From assembly GCA_003506635.1 (NCBI GenBank), contig DNZB01000068.1, forward strand, positions 1 to 5,434: a stretch of 5,434 nucleotides of DNA, written 5' to 3'. The translations under genes and the position numbers were made by a program. Origin of the DNA: Parvularcula sp. (lineage in GTDB: Bacteria; Pseudomonadota; Alphaproteobacteria; Caulobacterales; Parvularculaceae). This document shows positions 1-5,434 of this stretch, in pieces. The notes below the pieces were generated by a model. It made no database searches and was not told the origin of the DNA. It saw only the letters and a program-made list of their open reading frames with translations. Position 1 is the stretch's first letter. The number at the start of each line of letters is the position of its first letter.

Positions 1-990
1 GCGCTCGTGCGCGAGCGCCGGCGTGAAGATGTGCGGGCGCGTGCGCACGCGAACGCCGAAATGCGCGTCCTTGACGCGCTGGTCGGCGCCGGCGCGGGCG
101 CGGCGACGCGCGCGAGCTTTCTCGAAAAACTCCGCCGCAATGAACTCGACGCGCGCGAGATCGAGATCGACCTGCGCGAAACCGGCGCGCCCTCGATCGA
201 CTTGCCGGGCTTTTCGCCCGGCGGCGCCGGACAGATGAACGTCGTCAATCTCTCCGACATTCTCGGCAAGGCGTTCGGCGGCCAGACAAAGCGCCGCAAG
301 CTGCTTGTCAAGGACGCCTACGCGCCGCTGATCGCGGAGGAATCCGACAAGCTGCTCGACGAGGACGCGCTGACGCGCGAGGCGGTCGATCTGGCGCAGA
401 ATGACGGCATCGTCTTCCTGGACGAGATCGACAAGATCGCGCGCGGCGGCGACAGCGTCCGCGGCGCCGATGTCAGCCGCGAAGGCGTGCAGCGCGATCT
501 TCTCCCGCTGATCGAAGGAACGACGGTATCGACGCGCTATGGCGCGGTGAAGACCGACCACATCCTCTTCATCGCGTCCGGCGCCTTTCATTTAGCCAAG
601 CCCTCCGATCTTCTTCCCGAACTGCAAGGACGCTTGCCGATCCGGGTCGAGCTTGAGGCGCTGACGCGCGACGATCTCCGCCGCATCCTCACCGAGACCG
701 AGGCGAGCCTCGTTCGCCAATACTCGGCGCTCCTTGCGACCGAAGGGGTGAGCCTCGATTTTGCGGAGAGCGGGATTGACGCCATCGCCGACGCCGCCGT
801 GGCCGTGAACGGCGCGGTCGAGAATATCGGGGCAAGGCGGCTTGCGACCGTCATGGAGACGGTCCTTGAAGACCTTTCCTTCGCCGCCCCCGACCGCGCC
901 GGCGAGCGGGTCACGATCGACGCCCCTTATGTCGAAGCCAGGATCGGCGAAATCGCCCGGAACAAGGACCTTTCGCGGTATATTCTTTAG
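1..990 (+). CDS. hslU: ATP-dependent protease ATPase subunit HslU (ClpY), 5' end missing
   Basis: HslU is the AAA+ unfoldase ring that feeds substrates to the HslV peptidase in the cytoplasm. The frame is open from base 1, giving 329 visible residues. Family members in this group have about 435, so roughly 105 N-terminal residues, including Walker A and the pore loop, lie upstream; the GTG at position 7 is internal. Visible regions in order: the end of the I-domain lead-in ([19 protein letters not shown]), the I-domain with [19 protein letters not shown], Walker [11 protein letters not shown] at visible residues 136-145, the [21 protein letters not shown] block, the FIASGAFH sensor-1 region, the arginine-finger segment [15 protein letters not shown], sensor 2 ENIGARR, and the C-terminal tail DLSRYIL, which in this family docks into HslV. 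The tail is intact, so this is a real full C-terminus. hslV normally lies just upstream and is expected outside the window. Identification is very secure. Confidence 0.97.
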   Translation, partial: ALVRERRREDVRARAHANAEMRVLDALVGAGAGAATRASFLEKLRRNELDAREIEIDLRETGAPSIDLPGFSPGGAGQMNVVNLSDILGKAFGGQTKRRKLLVKDAYAPLIAEESDKLLDEDALTREAVDLAQNDGIVFLDEIDKIARGGDSVRGADVSREGVQRDLLPLIEGTTVSTRYGAVKTDHILFIASGAFHLAKPSDLLPELQGRLPIRVELEALTRDDLRRILTETEASLVRQYSALLATEGVSLDFAESGIDAIADAAVAVNGAVENIGARRLATVMETVLEDLSFAAPDRAGERVTIDAPYVEARIGEIARNKDLSRYIL

Positions 991-1010
991 GCCCGGGCCC
1001 GTGTCCCCGA

Positions 1011-1040
1011 CGCCACAGACCCCGCCGGGGGGCGCTCTTT
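1011..1040 (+). terminator. Weak possible terminator after hslU
   Basis: CCCC at 1020-1023 can pair with GGGG at 1027-1030 over a GCC loop, and CGCC at 1011-1014 can pair with GGCG at 1031-1034 across a 5-nt bulge. CTCTTT follows. The stem is imperfect and the T run is short, so this is only a candidate; hslU transcription could also continue into the next gene. Confidence 0.25.
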
Positions 1041-1048
1041 CCGTTTCG

Positions 1049-1063
1049 TTAACGCCGGGCTAA
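1049..1063 (+). promoter_or_regulatory. CtrA-like motif TTAA-N7-CTAA upstream of the PDT/ACT-like gene
   Basis: TTAA at 1049-1052, seven bases, then CTAA at 1060-1063 matches the alphaproteobacterial cell-cycle regulator CtrA consensus TTAA-N7-TTAA with one mismatch. It lies 35 nt upstream of the ATG at 1099, inside the only spacer that could hold that gene's promoter. The first half is also the core of the 8-bp palindrome CGTTAACG (1047-1054). AT-rich tetrads are rare in this GC-rich DNA, which gives some weight, but a one-mismatch 8-base motif can occur by chance. No convincing -35/-10 pair was found. Confidence 0.35.
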
Positions 1064-1098
1064 TCTTTCCGTTCAGATCGTGGAGTGGGGCGGGAGCC

Positions 1099-2871
1099 AT
1101 GGCGGACGGTTCGCACGGCGGCCATAAACAGCGCGTGAGGGTCGCCTATTCCGGCGAGGAGCGCGGCTTCGGCGCCGGGGCGGTCGATGAGTTCCTCCAG
1201 AAGGCGCAGACCGTCGGGATTTCGGACGGCGGCACTGACGCCGTAAGCGGCGCGCGCCCGCAAGAACTCGACAAGAACCGCGCCATGCGGTCCTACGAAT
1301 TCGGCCATCCGTCGAAACAGCCGCTGCGCACCAAGGAGCAGGCGCTGATGGCGGTGAAGGCCCACACCGCCGACTACGCCATCGTTCCCTTTTATCATCC
1401 CCATTACGGCTACGACTTTGAGACGCTGCGCGCGCTCGCGAGCCAGATCACGCTCTTTGGCGTCGAACAGATCGTCAGCGAAACGGAATATGTGCTTGCG
1501 GTCTACGAGCCGCAGGTCCTCGATTTCGTTCAGTCCTCGCACCCGGGCTCGACGCTGTCGACGATCATGACGGGCGCCGGCAAACATCTGTGGTCGCGTT
1601 CGGGCGAGCCCGGGGCCGCCCTTACCGGCGTTCACAAACTTCCCGATAATTCGGGCTTCATGGCCTCGCCCGCCCAGCAGGCGATGCTGCGCGACCGCGT
1701 CGAATCGATCTTCGCCTCGCCGGTCGCTGCGCGCGCTTGCAAGTCGAAGCTCGACGGCTTGCGCCAGGCCGGCGTCCTCGTTGAAGAAACGCTCGAAACG
1801 ATCGAGCCGCACCGCGATTTCGCGCGGCGCGTGCGCGACGTTCTCGACCATACGCGCCAGACCGCGACGACGTTCGACTTCACGTCGGGCGAATCGCGCA
1901 TCCAGTCGGTGATGCCGAATACAGCCGCGCAGGCGAGGAAGCTCTACGGCGTCGTCGTCCCGCGCGAAATCGCTTCGGGACCCGAATACATCATCATCGA
2001 CGACAAATTCGCCGACGCCGACCCCGCCAAGACGCGCTTCATGGCGGTCGAATACAGCCCTGACCTGACGCTCTTCGAAGACGCCTATCGGACGACCGAC
2101 GCCAAGACGCGCTACTGGATGCGGCGCCTTCGCGACGTCGCGCATGACGGCGCCCACGCGGCGCGCAAGGCGGGCGCGGAAATCGCGCTGAACCCGGGCG
2201 GGGCGATGCTCGCGCTTCTCGGCCTTATCTTCGCGGGCGTCGGTCTTGCGGGGCTCGCCGGGTGGCGCGGCGTGCCGCTGATCCCTGGAACGCCCGAAAT
2301 GGTCGCGCTTGGCGATGCGGCGGCGCTGGCGCTCGGCGCCGGTCTTGCCCTTGTCGGCTTCGGCCGCTTCCTGAAGCAGGTTGGCGGCGGCGAGCATGAC
2401 ATGAACGGCGTCCGCCTCATGCTCGCCTTCCAGCGATCGGGATCTGCGGCATCGCTCGCCGATGTCGAGAATTTCCTCAGGAATTTCGGCGTCCGGCACG
2501 CCATCGTGCGCGCCGACGAAGATAGCGAGCGGAATTATCCGGCGGCCTCCGTCATCGACATCGAATTCATGTGCGACGATCTCTACTGGAACCCGGCGCG
2601 GCGTTTGCGCGGCTCCGTGATGAACGGCGCGCTGAAGAAGGCCTTCGCGAAGTGGAAGAGCCGGGGCGTCCTCGTGCTCGCCGCCATGCCTTTCGACAAG
2701 CCGCAATTGCCCCCGCACAAGACCCGCCACTGGCTGTGGGATGCGCCGATCGAATGGACGAAGGATTTCGTCGAGACGATGGCGATCCGGTTGTCGCGCG
2801 TGCTTCTGTACGTGGCGATCGTCGCGCTCGCCGGTTACGCAGCGTGGATGCTCCTGTTCGGCGCGAAGTAG
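1099..2871 (+). CDS. Membrane protein with diverged prephenate dehydratase-like and ACT-like domains
   Basis: This 590-residue protein is not a family I can name; the domains are inferred from motif order. Residues 12-145 resemble the first PDT lobe: RVRVAYSGEERGFGAGAVDEF, then ADYAIVPFYHPHYGYDFETL (PDT: ADYxVVPIENSxxGxVxETL), then GVEQIVSETEYVLAV. An extra segment lies near 143-198. Residues 201-320 resemble the second part: IFASPVAARACKSKL (PDT: SHPQALAQCxxxL), TAAQARKLYGVVVPREIA, and KTRFMAVE at 311-318 (PDT: NxTRFLV). Two hydrophobic helices follow (about 366-389 and 401-424). Residues 437-535 have ACT-like beta-alpha-beta-beta-alpha-beta order, and the last helix is at about 565-588. Arg/Lys-rich flanks place both soluble domains in the cytoplasm. 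No signal peptide is seen. ATG 1099 is the first possible start after the upstream stop; GGAG motifs lie at 1082-1085 and 1093-1096, neither ideally spaced. It converges with the Smr gene. The coding call is secure; the fold assignment is moderately so. Confidence 0.85.
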   Translation: MADGSHGGHKQRVRVAYSGEERGFGAGAVDEFLQKAQTVGISDGGTDAVSGARPQELDKNRAMRSYEFGHPSKQPLRTKEQALMAVKAHTADYAIVPFYHPHYGYDFETLRALASQITLFGVEQIVSETEYVLAVYEPQVLDFVQSSHPGSTLSTIMTGAGKHLWSRSGEPGAALTGVHKLPDNSGFMASPAQQAMLRDRVESIFASPVAARACKSKLDGLRQAGVLVEETLETIEPHRDFARRVRDVLDHTRQTATTFDFTSGESRIQSVMPNTAAQARKLYGVVVPREIASGPEYIIIDDKFADADPAKTRFMAVEYSPDLTLFEDAYRTTDAKTRYWMRRLRDVAHDGAHAARKAGAEIALNPGGAMLALLGLIFAGVGLAGLAGWRGVPLIPGTPEMVALGDAAALALGAGLALVGFGRFLKQVGGGEHDMNGVRLMLAFQRSGSAASLADVENFLRNFGVRHAIVRADEDSERNYPAASVIDIEFMCDDLYWNPARRLRGSVMNGALKKAFAKWKSRGVLVLAAMPFDKPQLPPHKTRHWLWDAPIEWTKDFVETMAIRLSRVLLYVAIVALAGYAAWMLLFGAK

Positions 2872-2891
2872 AAATCTGCAAATACGATGCG

Positions 2892-2922
2892 AAAATGCGG
2901 GGCCGGTCAGCCCCGCGTTTTT
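2892..2922. terminator. Bidirectional rho-independent terminator between convergent genes
   Basis: GCGGGGC (2897-2903) pairs perfectly with GCCCCGC (2910-2916) over a 6-nt loop. The stem extends through a T-G wobble into AAAA (2892-2895) against TTTT (2918-2921), with TTTTT at 2918-2922. Both strands read GC stem plus U tract, so it can serve the plus-strand gene ending at 2871 and the minus-strand gene ending at 2907. The minus-strand stop codon TGA (2909-2907) lies in the loop, so one arm encodes the last residues of the Smr protein. Confidence 0.88.
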
Positions 2923-3530
2923 CGTTTGAGGAAGACATAAAAGGCGCCCGACCCGCCGTCCTTCGGTTTCGCTTGCGCGACGCGCGCGATCGCGCCGCGC
3001 AGGGGCGCCGTTTCGATCCAGTCGAGAAAGCGCGCGCCGATGACGCCGCGTCCTTCGCCGCCAGCGCGCGATCCTTTGCCCGTGATGACGAGGACAAACC
3101 GCAACCCGTCCTCGCGCGCGCCGAGAATGAACCGCGTGACGCGCGTCTGCGCTGCGGGCTCTGTCATCCCATGAAGGTCGAGCCGCGCGTCGATCGGGAT
3201 CAGGCCCTTCGCCGCTTTTCGGTCGGCGCCCGGATCGCCGCCGCCGAGCGCGCGAGACGCCGGAGCCGCGCGCGTCTTTCTCCCCTCTCCCGCTTGCGGG
3301 AGAGGGGTTGGGGGTGAGGGGGCGTGAACCGGCCGCCGCTCTCTGTTAGACGCCCCCTCTCCTCCTGCCCCTTTTACGCGAAGGGGGGGAGCGGGGTGCA
3401 AAAGGGCATCGGCGTCCTTTATCGAAGGCTTTGAGGCGCGGCTGGATCGCTTTTTCGTCGCCGGCTTCACGTCGCGGGTCGCAAGCGCCCAGAGCGCGCG
3501 TTCTTCGCCCGAAAGGTCGCGGCGCTTCAC
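2907..3530 (-). CDS. Smr-domain protein with an in-frame repeat insertion
   Basis: The Smr domain (MutS2 C-terminal type) is a small fold linked to nucleic-acid binding or nicking; stand-alone alphaproteobacterial versions have no settled role. In this 207-residue protein the domain spans about 113-204. It carries the signature LDLHGMT at 117-123, the helix AAQTRVTRFI, the strand and loop LRFVLVITGKG at 143-153, GEGRGVIGARFLDWI, and the closing AFYVFLKRK. The N-terminus (RRDLSGEERALWALATRDVKP) is typical of stand-alone forms. Residues about 45-83, between these parts, are Pro/Gly-rich and encoded by palindromic repeat DNA, so they look like an acquired linker. The start is GTG at 3530-3528, overlapping the mltA stop in the sequence GTGA, which implies translational coupling. 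The stop lies inside a terminator loop. Smr identity is secure; substrate and role are unknown. Confidence 0.92.
   Translation of the reverse strand: MKRRDLSGEERALWALATRDVKPATKKRSSRASKPSIKDADALLHPAPPLRVKGAGGEGASNRERRPVHAPSPPTPLPQAGEGRKTRAAPASRALGGGDPGADRKAAKGLIPIDARLDLHGMTEPAAQTRVTRFILGAREDGLRFVLVITGKGSRAGGEGRGVIGARFLDWIETAPLRGAIARVAQAKPKDGGSGAFYVFLKRKTRG
3282..3307. repeat. Perfect 12-bp palindrome (PLPQAGEG-type unit)
   Basis: CCCCTCTCCCGC (3282-3293) and GCGGGAGAGGGG (3296-3307) are perfect reverse complements separated by TT. A G-rich tail follows to about 3322. The minus strand reads this as PLPQAGEG in the Smr gene. It lacks a T tract and sits inside an open frame, so it is not a conventional terminator. 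Confidence 0.88.
3368..3386. repeat. Second, imperfect palindromic unit
   Basis: CCCCTT (3368-3373) pairs with AAGGGG (3381-3386) over the loop TTACGCG. Flanking C-rich (3351-3365) and G-rich (3387-3396) tracts allow weaker extension. On the minus strand it encodes PPLRVKGAGGEG, another repeat-type peptide, distinct from the unit at 3282-3307. Confidence 0.6.
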
Positions 3531-4822
3531 GGCGCCCCGGATGCAAGGCGCCCGGCGACCGCCCTGGGCAAGAGAACCGTCATCGTCCCCATGCGGTTGA
3601 AAGCGCCGGCGAATTCGCCCGCTTCCTCGCCCGATCCGGCGTAGAGGTCGCCGCGCACGGGCCCCTTGATGGCGCCGCCCCGGTCTTGCGCGATCATCAA
3701 TCGACGGAACGGTTCATCGCCTTCAAGATCGACCCAGACAGGCGCGCCAAGCGGCGTAAAACGCGGATCGACGGCGAGCGAGACCATCGGGGCAAGCTGC
3801 GCGCCGCCGGCGCCAAGGGGCCCGAGCGCCGGATCGGGCAAATCCTCCATCAGGCGGAAGAAAATATAGGACGGATTCGATTCCCGCACCCGCCGCGCAT
3901 CGGCTTCCGGCGCGGCGTCGAGCCAGGCCCTGATCGTCTGCATGCTGACGTTATCGCGCGTCAGGGCGCCGTCCTCGATCAGCGTCTTGCCGATCGCCAC
4001 ATATTTCGCGCCGTTGTGGCCGTCATAGCCGACGCTGAGGACGCGGTCGCCGAGATCGAGTCGGCCCGAACCTTGAATCTGCAAGAACAAAAGATCGGCG
4101 GGGCGCATAAAGGCGATGACCTCCGTCCGGCCGTCGAGCGCGCCGGCGTTGATCGCCGCATGATCGGGATAGGGCGCCAGCGCGCCGTCCACGACCGCGC
4201 CCGCAATGCGCTCGCCCGCAAGATCCGCCCGAAAGGCGCCGAGATCGACGGTGACGAGGTCCGGCGGCCGCGCCAGAACAGGCGCGGAGAATTCCGGCGT
4301 TTGCGCCGCGCTCGCGCGATAATAGGGCTCGAAATAGGCGGTGAACCGTCCTTTCTTTTCGACGACCGCCGGCGCCGCCCTGTCGCCGCCGGGCGCCATC
4401 CGCGCCGCCAGCGCGACCGGCTGGAAGTGCGCCTCGAAGAAGGCGCGCGCCGCCGCGGCGCCCGCATGCGCGTCAAAGGCCGCCGCCGCGGCGCAGGCCT
4501 CCCGCCAGTCCGTAACGGCGCCGCCAAGCGTCGCGCCCTCGCGCCCCAGCGCTTCGAACGGATTGGCCGGCGCGTCCGCATCAAGCGCGGCGCGCACGGC
4601 GCAAGAGCGCGCGAAAGCCGCAATGGCGGCGGACGGGTCGCGATCCTTCCATCCCTCCAGCGCCGCAAATTCCGAGACGGAAAAGCTGACGCCGGCGAGT
4701 TCAAGCGCTGGCGGCGCCGTCTCCGGCGCGGCGCTGCGCCTCCCGGCCCAGAAGGCGCCGGCCGCGACGGCTGCGACGCCGGCGCTGAGGACCGCAACAC
4801 GTAAGGGCGTCAACGTCCGCAA
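3527..4822 (-). CDS. mltA: Membrane-bound lytic murein transglycosylase A
   Basis: MltA cleaves the MurNAc-GlcNAc bond of peptidoglycan in the periplasm, leaving 1,6-anhydro-MurNAc ends. The 431-residue product has a hydrophobic N-terminal segment (about 8-26) followed by AGRR, then an Ala-rich region. The MltA barrel domain starts near GRFTAYFEPYY (158-168) and includes FMRPADLLFLQIQGSGRL and VGYDGHNGAKYVAIG. SNPSYIFFRL follows at 315-323. The C-terminal 3D domain holds AVDPRFTPLG (350-359), AQDRGGAIKG (378-387) and GDLYAGSGEEAG (391-402). D392 is the likely counterpart of the catalytic Asp of E. coli MltA, judged by motif position. No lipobox Cys is visible, so it appears to be anchored by an uncleaved or ordinary Sec signal rather than being a lipoprotein. 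The start is TTG at 4822-4820: an in-frame stop lies 18 nt upstream and a GGAG is ideally spaced. The stop overlaps the Smr start. Confidence 0.95.
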   Translation of the reverse strand: MRTLTPLRVAVLSAGVAAVAAGAFWAGRRSAAPETAPPALELAGVSFSVSEFAALEGWKDRDPSAAIAAFARSCAVRAALDADAPANPFEALGREGATLGGAVTDWREACAAAAAFDAHAGAAAARAFFEAHFQPVALAARMAPGGDRAAPAVVEKKGRFTAYFEPYYRASAAQTPEFSAPVLARPPDLVTVDLGAFRADLAGERIAGAVVDGALAPYPDHAAINAGALDGRTEVIAFMRPADLLFLQIQGSGRLDLGDRVLSVGYDGHNGAKYVAIGKTLIEDGALTRDNVSMQTIRAWLDAAPEADARRVRESNPSYIFFRLMEDLPDPALGPLGAGGAQLAPMVSLAVDPRFTPLGAPVWVDLEGDEPFRRLMIAQDRGGAIKGPVRGDLYAGSGEEAGEFAGAFNRMGTMTVLLPRAVAGRLASGAP

Positions 4823-4828
4823 AGACCG

Positions 4829-4832
4829 CTCC
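4829..4832 (-). promoter_or_regulatory. Ribosome binding site fixing the TTG start of mltA
   Basis: On the minus strand GGAG (4832-4829) lies 6 nt before TTG (4822-4820). The spacing is ideal. No other start codon lies between the upstream gene's stop (4843-4841) and this TTG apart from CTG, whose last base is the first base of the GGAG itself, so the rare TTG start is preferred. A later in-frame TTG (4813-4811) is further from the site. Confidence 0.7.
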
Positions 4833-4840
4833 AGAAGCCG

Positions 4841-5434
4841 TCACGCGCCGGTCGCGACCAAAGTCCAGTTCGGATCATTTGACGAGAGCTGGCGCGAGAA
4901 GGTCCAGAGGTCCTTTACAAGATCAATACGGTTCGGGTCGCCGTCGACGAGCTTTCCCTCCCGGTCATAAGTCGCACGCACCTGATTGGAGAGAAACTCA
5001 ACCGAGGCCGACGCCTCGCCGCTCTCGACCCGGGCAGCGACGATCGTCGCCTTTTCGACGCCGACGAATTTCAGATCCGCGCGCTGGCCGGCGCTTTCGC
5101 GCTGGCCGACCGCCGACTTGAACGCTTCGAAAACCGGCGCGGCGATGAAGCGGCGCACGGATTTCAGATCGCCCGACGCAAACGCCTCGACGATCATTTC
5201 ATAGGCGCCCTTGGCGCCTTCGATGAAGCCGCGCTCGTCGAACGCGGGGTCCGCTTCGCGCAAGGGCGTGGCCGCCTCGGACACCGGAGGCAGGGGCTTG
5301 ACTGCCTCCGGCTCGTCCGGAACAGGCGGCGCGGCTTCCTCGCGCGTTTCTCTCGTGCGCGCGCGCTGCAGGCCCTCGATGTCGCGCTGGCGCTCTTCGC
5401 CCGTCCGCGTGCCGAGAACCGAATAGAGCCGGTA
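4841..5434 (-). CDS. Tim44-like domain protein (TimA-type), N-terminus beyond window
   Basis: Bacterial Tim44-like proteins are inner-membrane-anchored relatives of the mitochondrial import motor subunit Tim44; Caulobacter TimA is the named example. The frame stays open to the window edge, giving 197 visible residues. The true start and the expected N-terminal transmembrane helix are outside, and the GTG at 5284 is internal. The first visible residues, LYSVLGTRTGEERQR, match the segment that follows the membrane helix in this family. A Pro/Glu-rich linker (about 20-60) leads to the Tim44 domain (about 62-197): DPAFDERGFIEGAKGAYEMI, then VEAFASGDLKSVRRFIAAPV, then LKFVGVEKATIVAARVE, FLSNQVRATYD, LVDGDPNRIDLVKDLWTFSR and the conserved end SSNDPNWTLVATGA. 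It lies 18 nt upstream of mltA on the same strand, so the two are almost surely co-transcribed; the promoter is off-window. Confidence 0.92.
   Translation of the reverse strand, partial: YRLYSVLGTRTGEERQRDIEGLQRARTRETREEAAPPVPDEPEAVKPLPPVSEAATPLREADPAFDERGFIEGAKGAYEMIVEAFASGDLKSVRRFIAAPVFEAFKSAVGQRESAGQRADLKFVGVEKATIVAARVESGEASASVEFLSNQVRATYDREGKLVDGDPNRIDLVKDLWTFSRQLSSNDPNWTLVATGA
5284..5311. repeat. Perfect 10-bp inverted repeat in the Tim44-like linker
   Basis: CCGGAGGCAG (5284-5293) and CTGCCTCCGG (5302-5311) are exact reverse complements with an 8-nt loop. The hairpin lies within codons for the Pro/Glu-rich linker (EPEAVKPLPPV on the minus strand). There is no T tract, so it is not a terminator. 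It could be chance in Pro/Glu codons or a small intragenic palindrome. Confidence 0.75.

Larger units (their letters stand above)
3282..3398. repeat. Composite palindromic repeat inserted in frame in the Smr gene
   Basis: This stretch consists of two hairpin-forming units separated by about 60 nt, and it encodes Smr residues 45-83 on the minus strand (HPAPPLRVKGAGGEG, a short spacer, then APSPPTPLPQAGEG). Peptides of this type are familiar to me as translations of dispersed palindromic repeats in proteobacterial genomes. The length is about 39 codons, so the frame is kept. GAGGGGGCGT (3316-3325) and ACGCCCCCTC (3350-3359) are a further perfect 10-bp inverted pair linking the units. The exact borders and any target duplication cannot be set without homologues. 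Confidence 0.7.

Noticed and set aside
7..990. hslU starting at the GTG at position 7
   Set aside because: The family's ATP-binding Walker A region must lie upstream; this GTG is an internal Val codon of a truncated gene.
988..1099. hslU and the next gene share a reading frame with no further stop between them, suggesting a read-through fusion
   Set aside because: HslU ends in its normal conserved tail before TAG, and the spacer translation looks non-coding; the shared frame is most simply chance.
1060..2730. 556-codon open frame on the minus strand opposite the PDT/ACT-like gene
   Set aside because: Its translation is Arg/Asp/His-rich with no recognisable motif or membrane pattern, while the plus-strand frame has clear domain motifs and transmembrane helices. 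Long antisense frames are expected in GC-rich DNA.
2571..3317. 248-codon plus-strand frame covering the end of the PDT/ACT-like gene and much of smr
   Set aside because: It runs through two real genes and a terminator and is Arg-rich without motifs; its end reads through the palindromic repeat.
3282..3322. The 12-bp palindrome as a transcription terminator
   Set aside because: It has no T tract on either strand and lies inside an intact coding frame, so a dispersed repeat explains it better.
3431..4804. 457-codon open frame on the plus strand opposite mltA
   Set aside because: Very Arg-rich, low-complexity translation; it mirrors the secure MltA coding frame.
4841..5284. Tim44-like protein starting at the GTG at 5284
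   Set aside because: The frame stays open to the window edge, and the upstream residues (LYSVLGTRTGEERQR) match the conserved segment after the N-terminal helix of this family, so the start is outside the window.

Overview
The window reads as chromosomal DNA of a GC-rich alphaproteobacterium, most likely in the Hyphomicrobiales (the Rhizobiales group, for example near Methylocystaceae/Beijerinckiaceae). This is inferred from the alphaproteobacterial flavour of HslU, the mitochondrial-type Tim44-like protein, the Tim44-MltA-Smr gene order, and a palindromic repeat that encodes a PPTPLPQAGEG-type peptide. No mobile element, phage gene, tRNA, rRNA or CRISPR array was seen.

Layout: (1) positions 1-990, plus strand: the C-terminal three quarters of hslU, the unfoldase of the HslUV protease. 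(2) 991-1098: a spacer with a weak possible terminator and a CtrA-like TTAA-N7-CTAA motif. (3) 1099-2871, plus strand: a 590-residue membrane protein that would probably be annotated as hypothetical. By motif reading it is a diverged prephenate dehydratase (PDT) fold, then a transmembrane hairpin, an ACT-like domain and a C-terminal transmembrane helix. It keeps the Thr-Arg-Phe motif but lacks the other main PDT active-site motifs, so it may be a membrane-anchored sensor or pseudoenzyme. This is the most interesting object here. (4) 2892-2922: a strong bidirectional terminator between convergent genes, overlapping the end of the next gene. (5) 4841-5434 and beyond, then 4822-3527, then 3530-2907, all minus strand: a tight operon of a Tim44-like protein, a membrane-anchored lytic transglycosylase MltA, and an Smr-domain protein. 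The junctions are 18 nt apart and a 4-nt overlap respectively. The Smr gene carries an in-frame insertion of about 117 nt built from two palindromic repeats.

How the genes fit together: HslU is protein quality control. The minus-strand operon combines an inner-membrane Tim44-like protein, a peptidoglycan-cleaving enzyme and a likely nucleic-acid-acting Smr domain; co-transcription is well supported, but a shared pathway is not shown by sequence. Neither set of genes explains the PDT/ACT-like membrane protein, and no aromatic amino-acid gene is adjacent to it. All domain calls come from reading motifs by eye; no database search was run.
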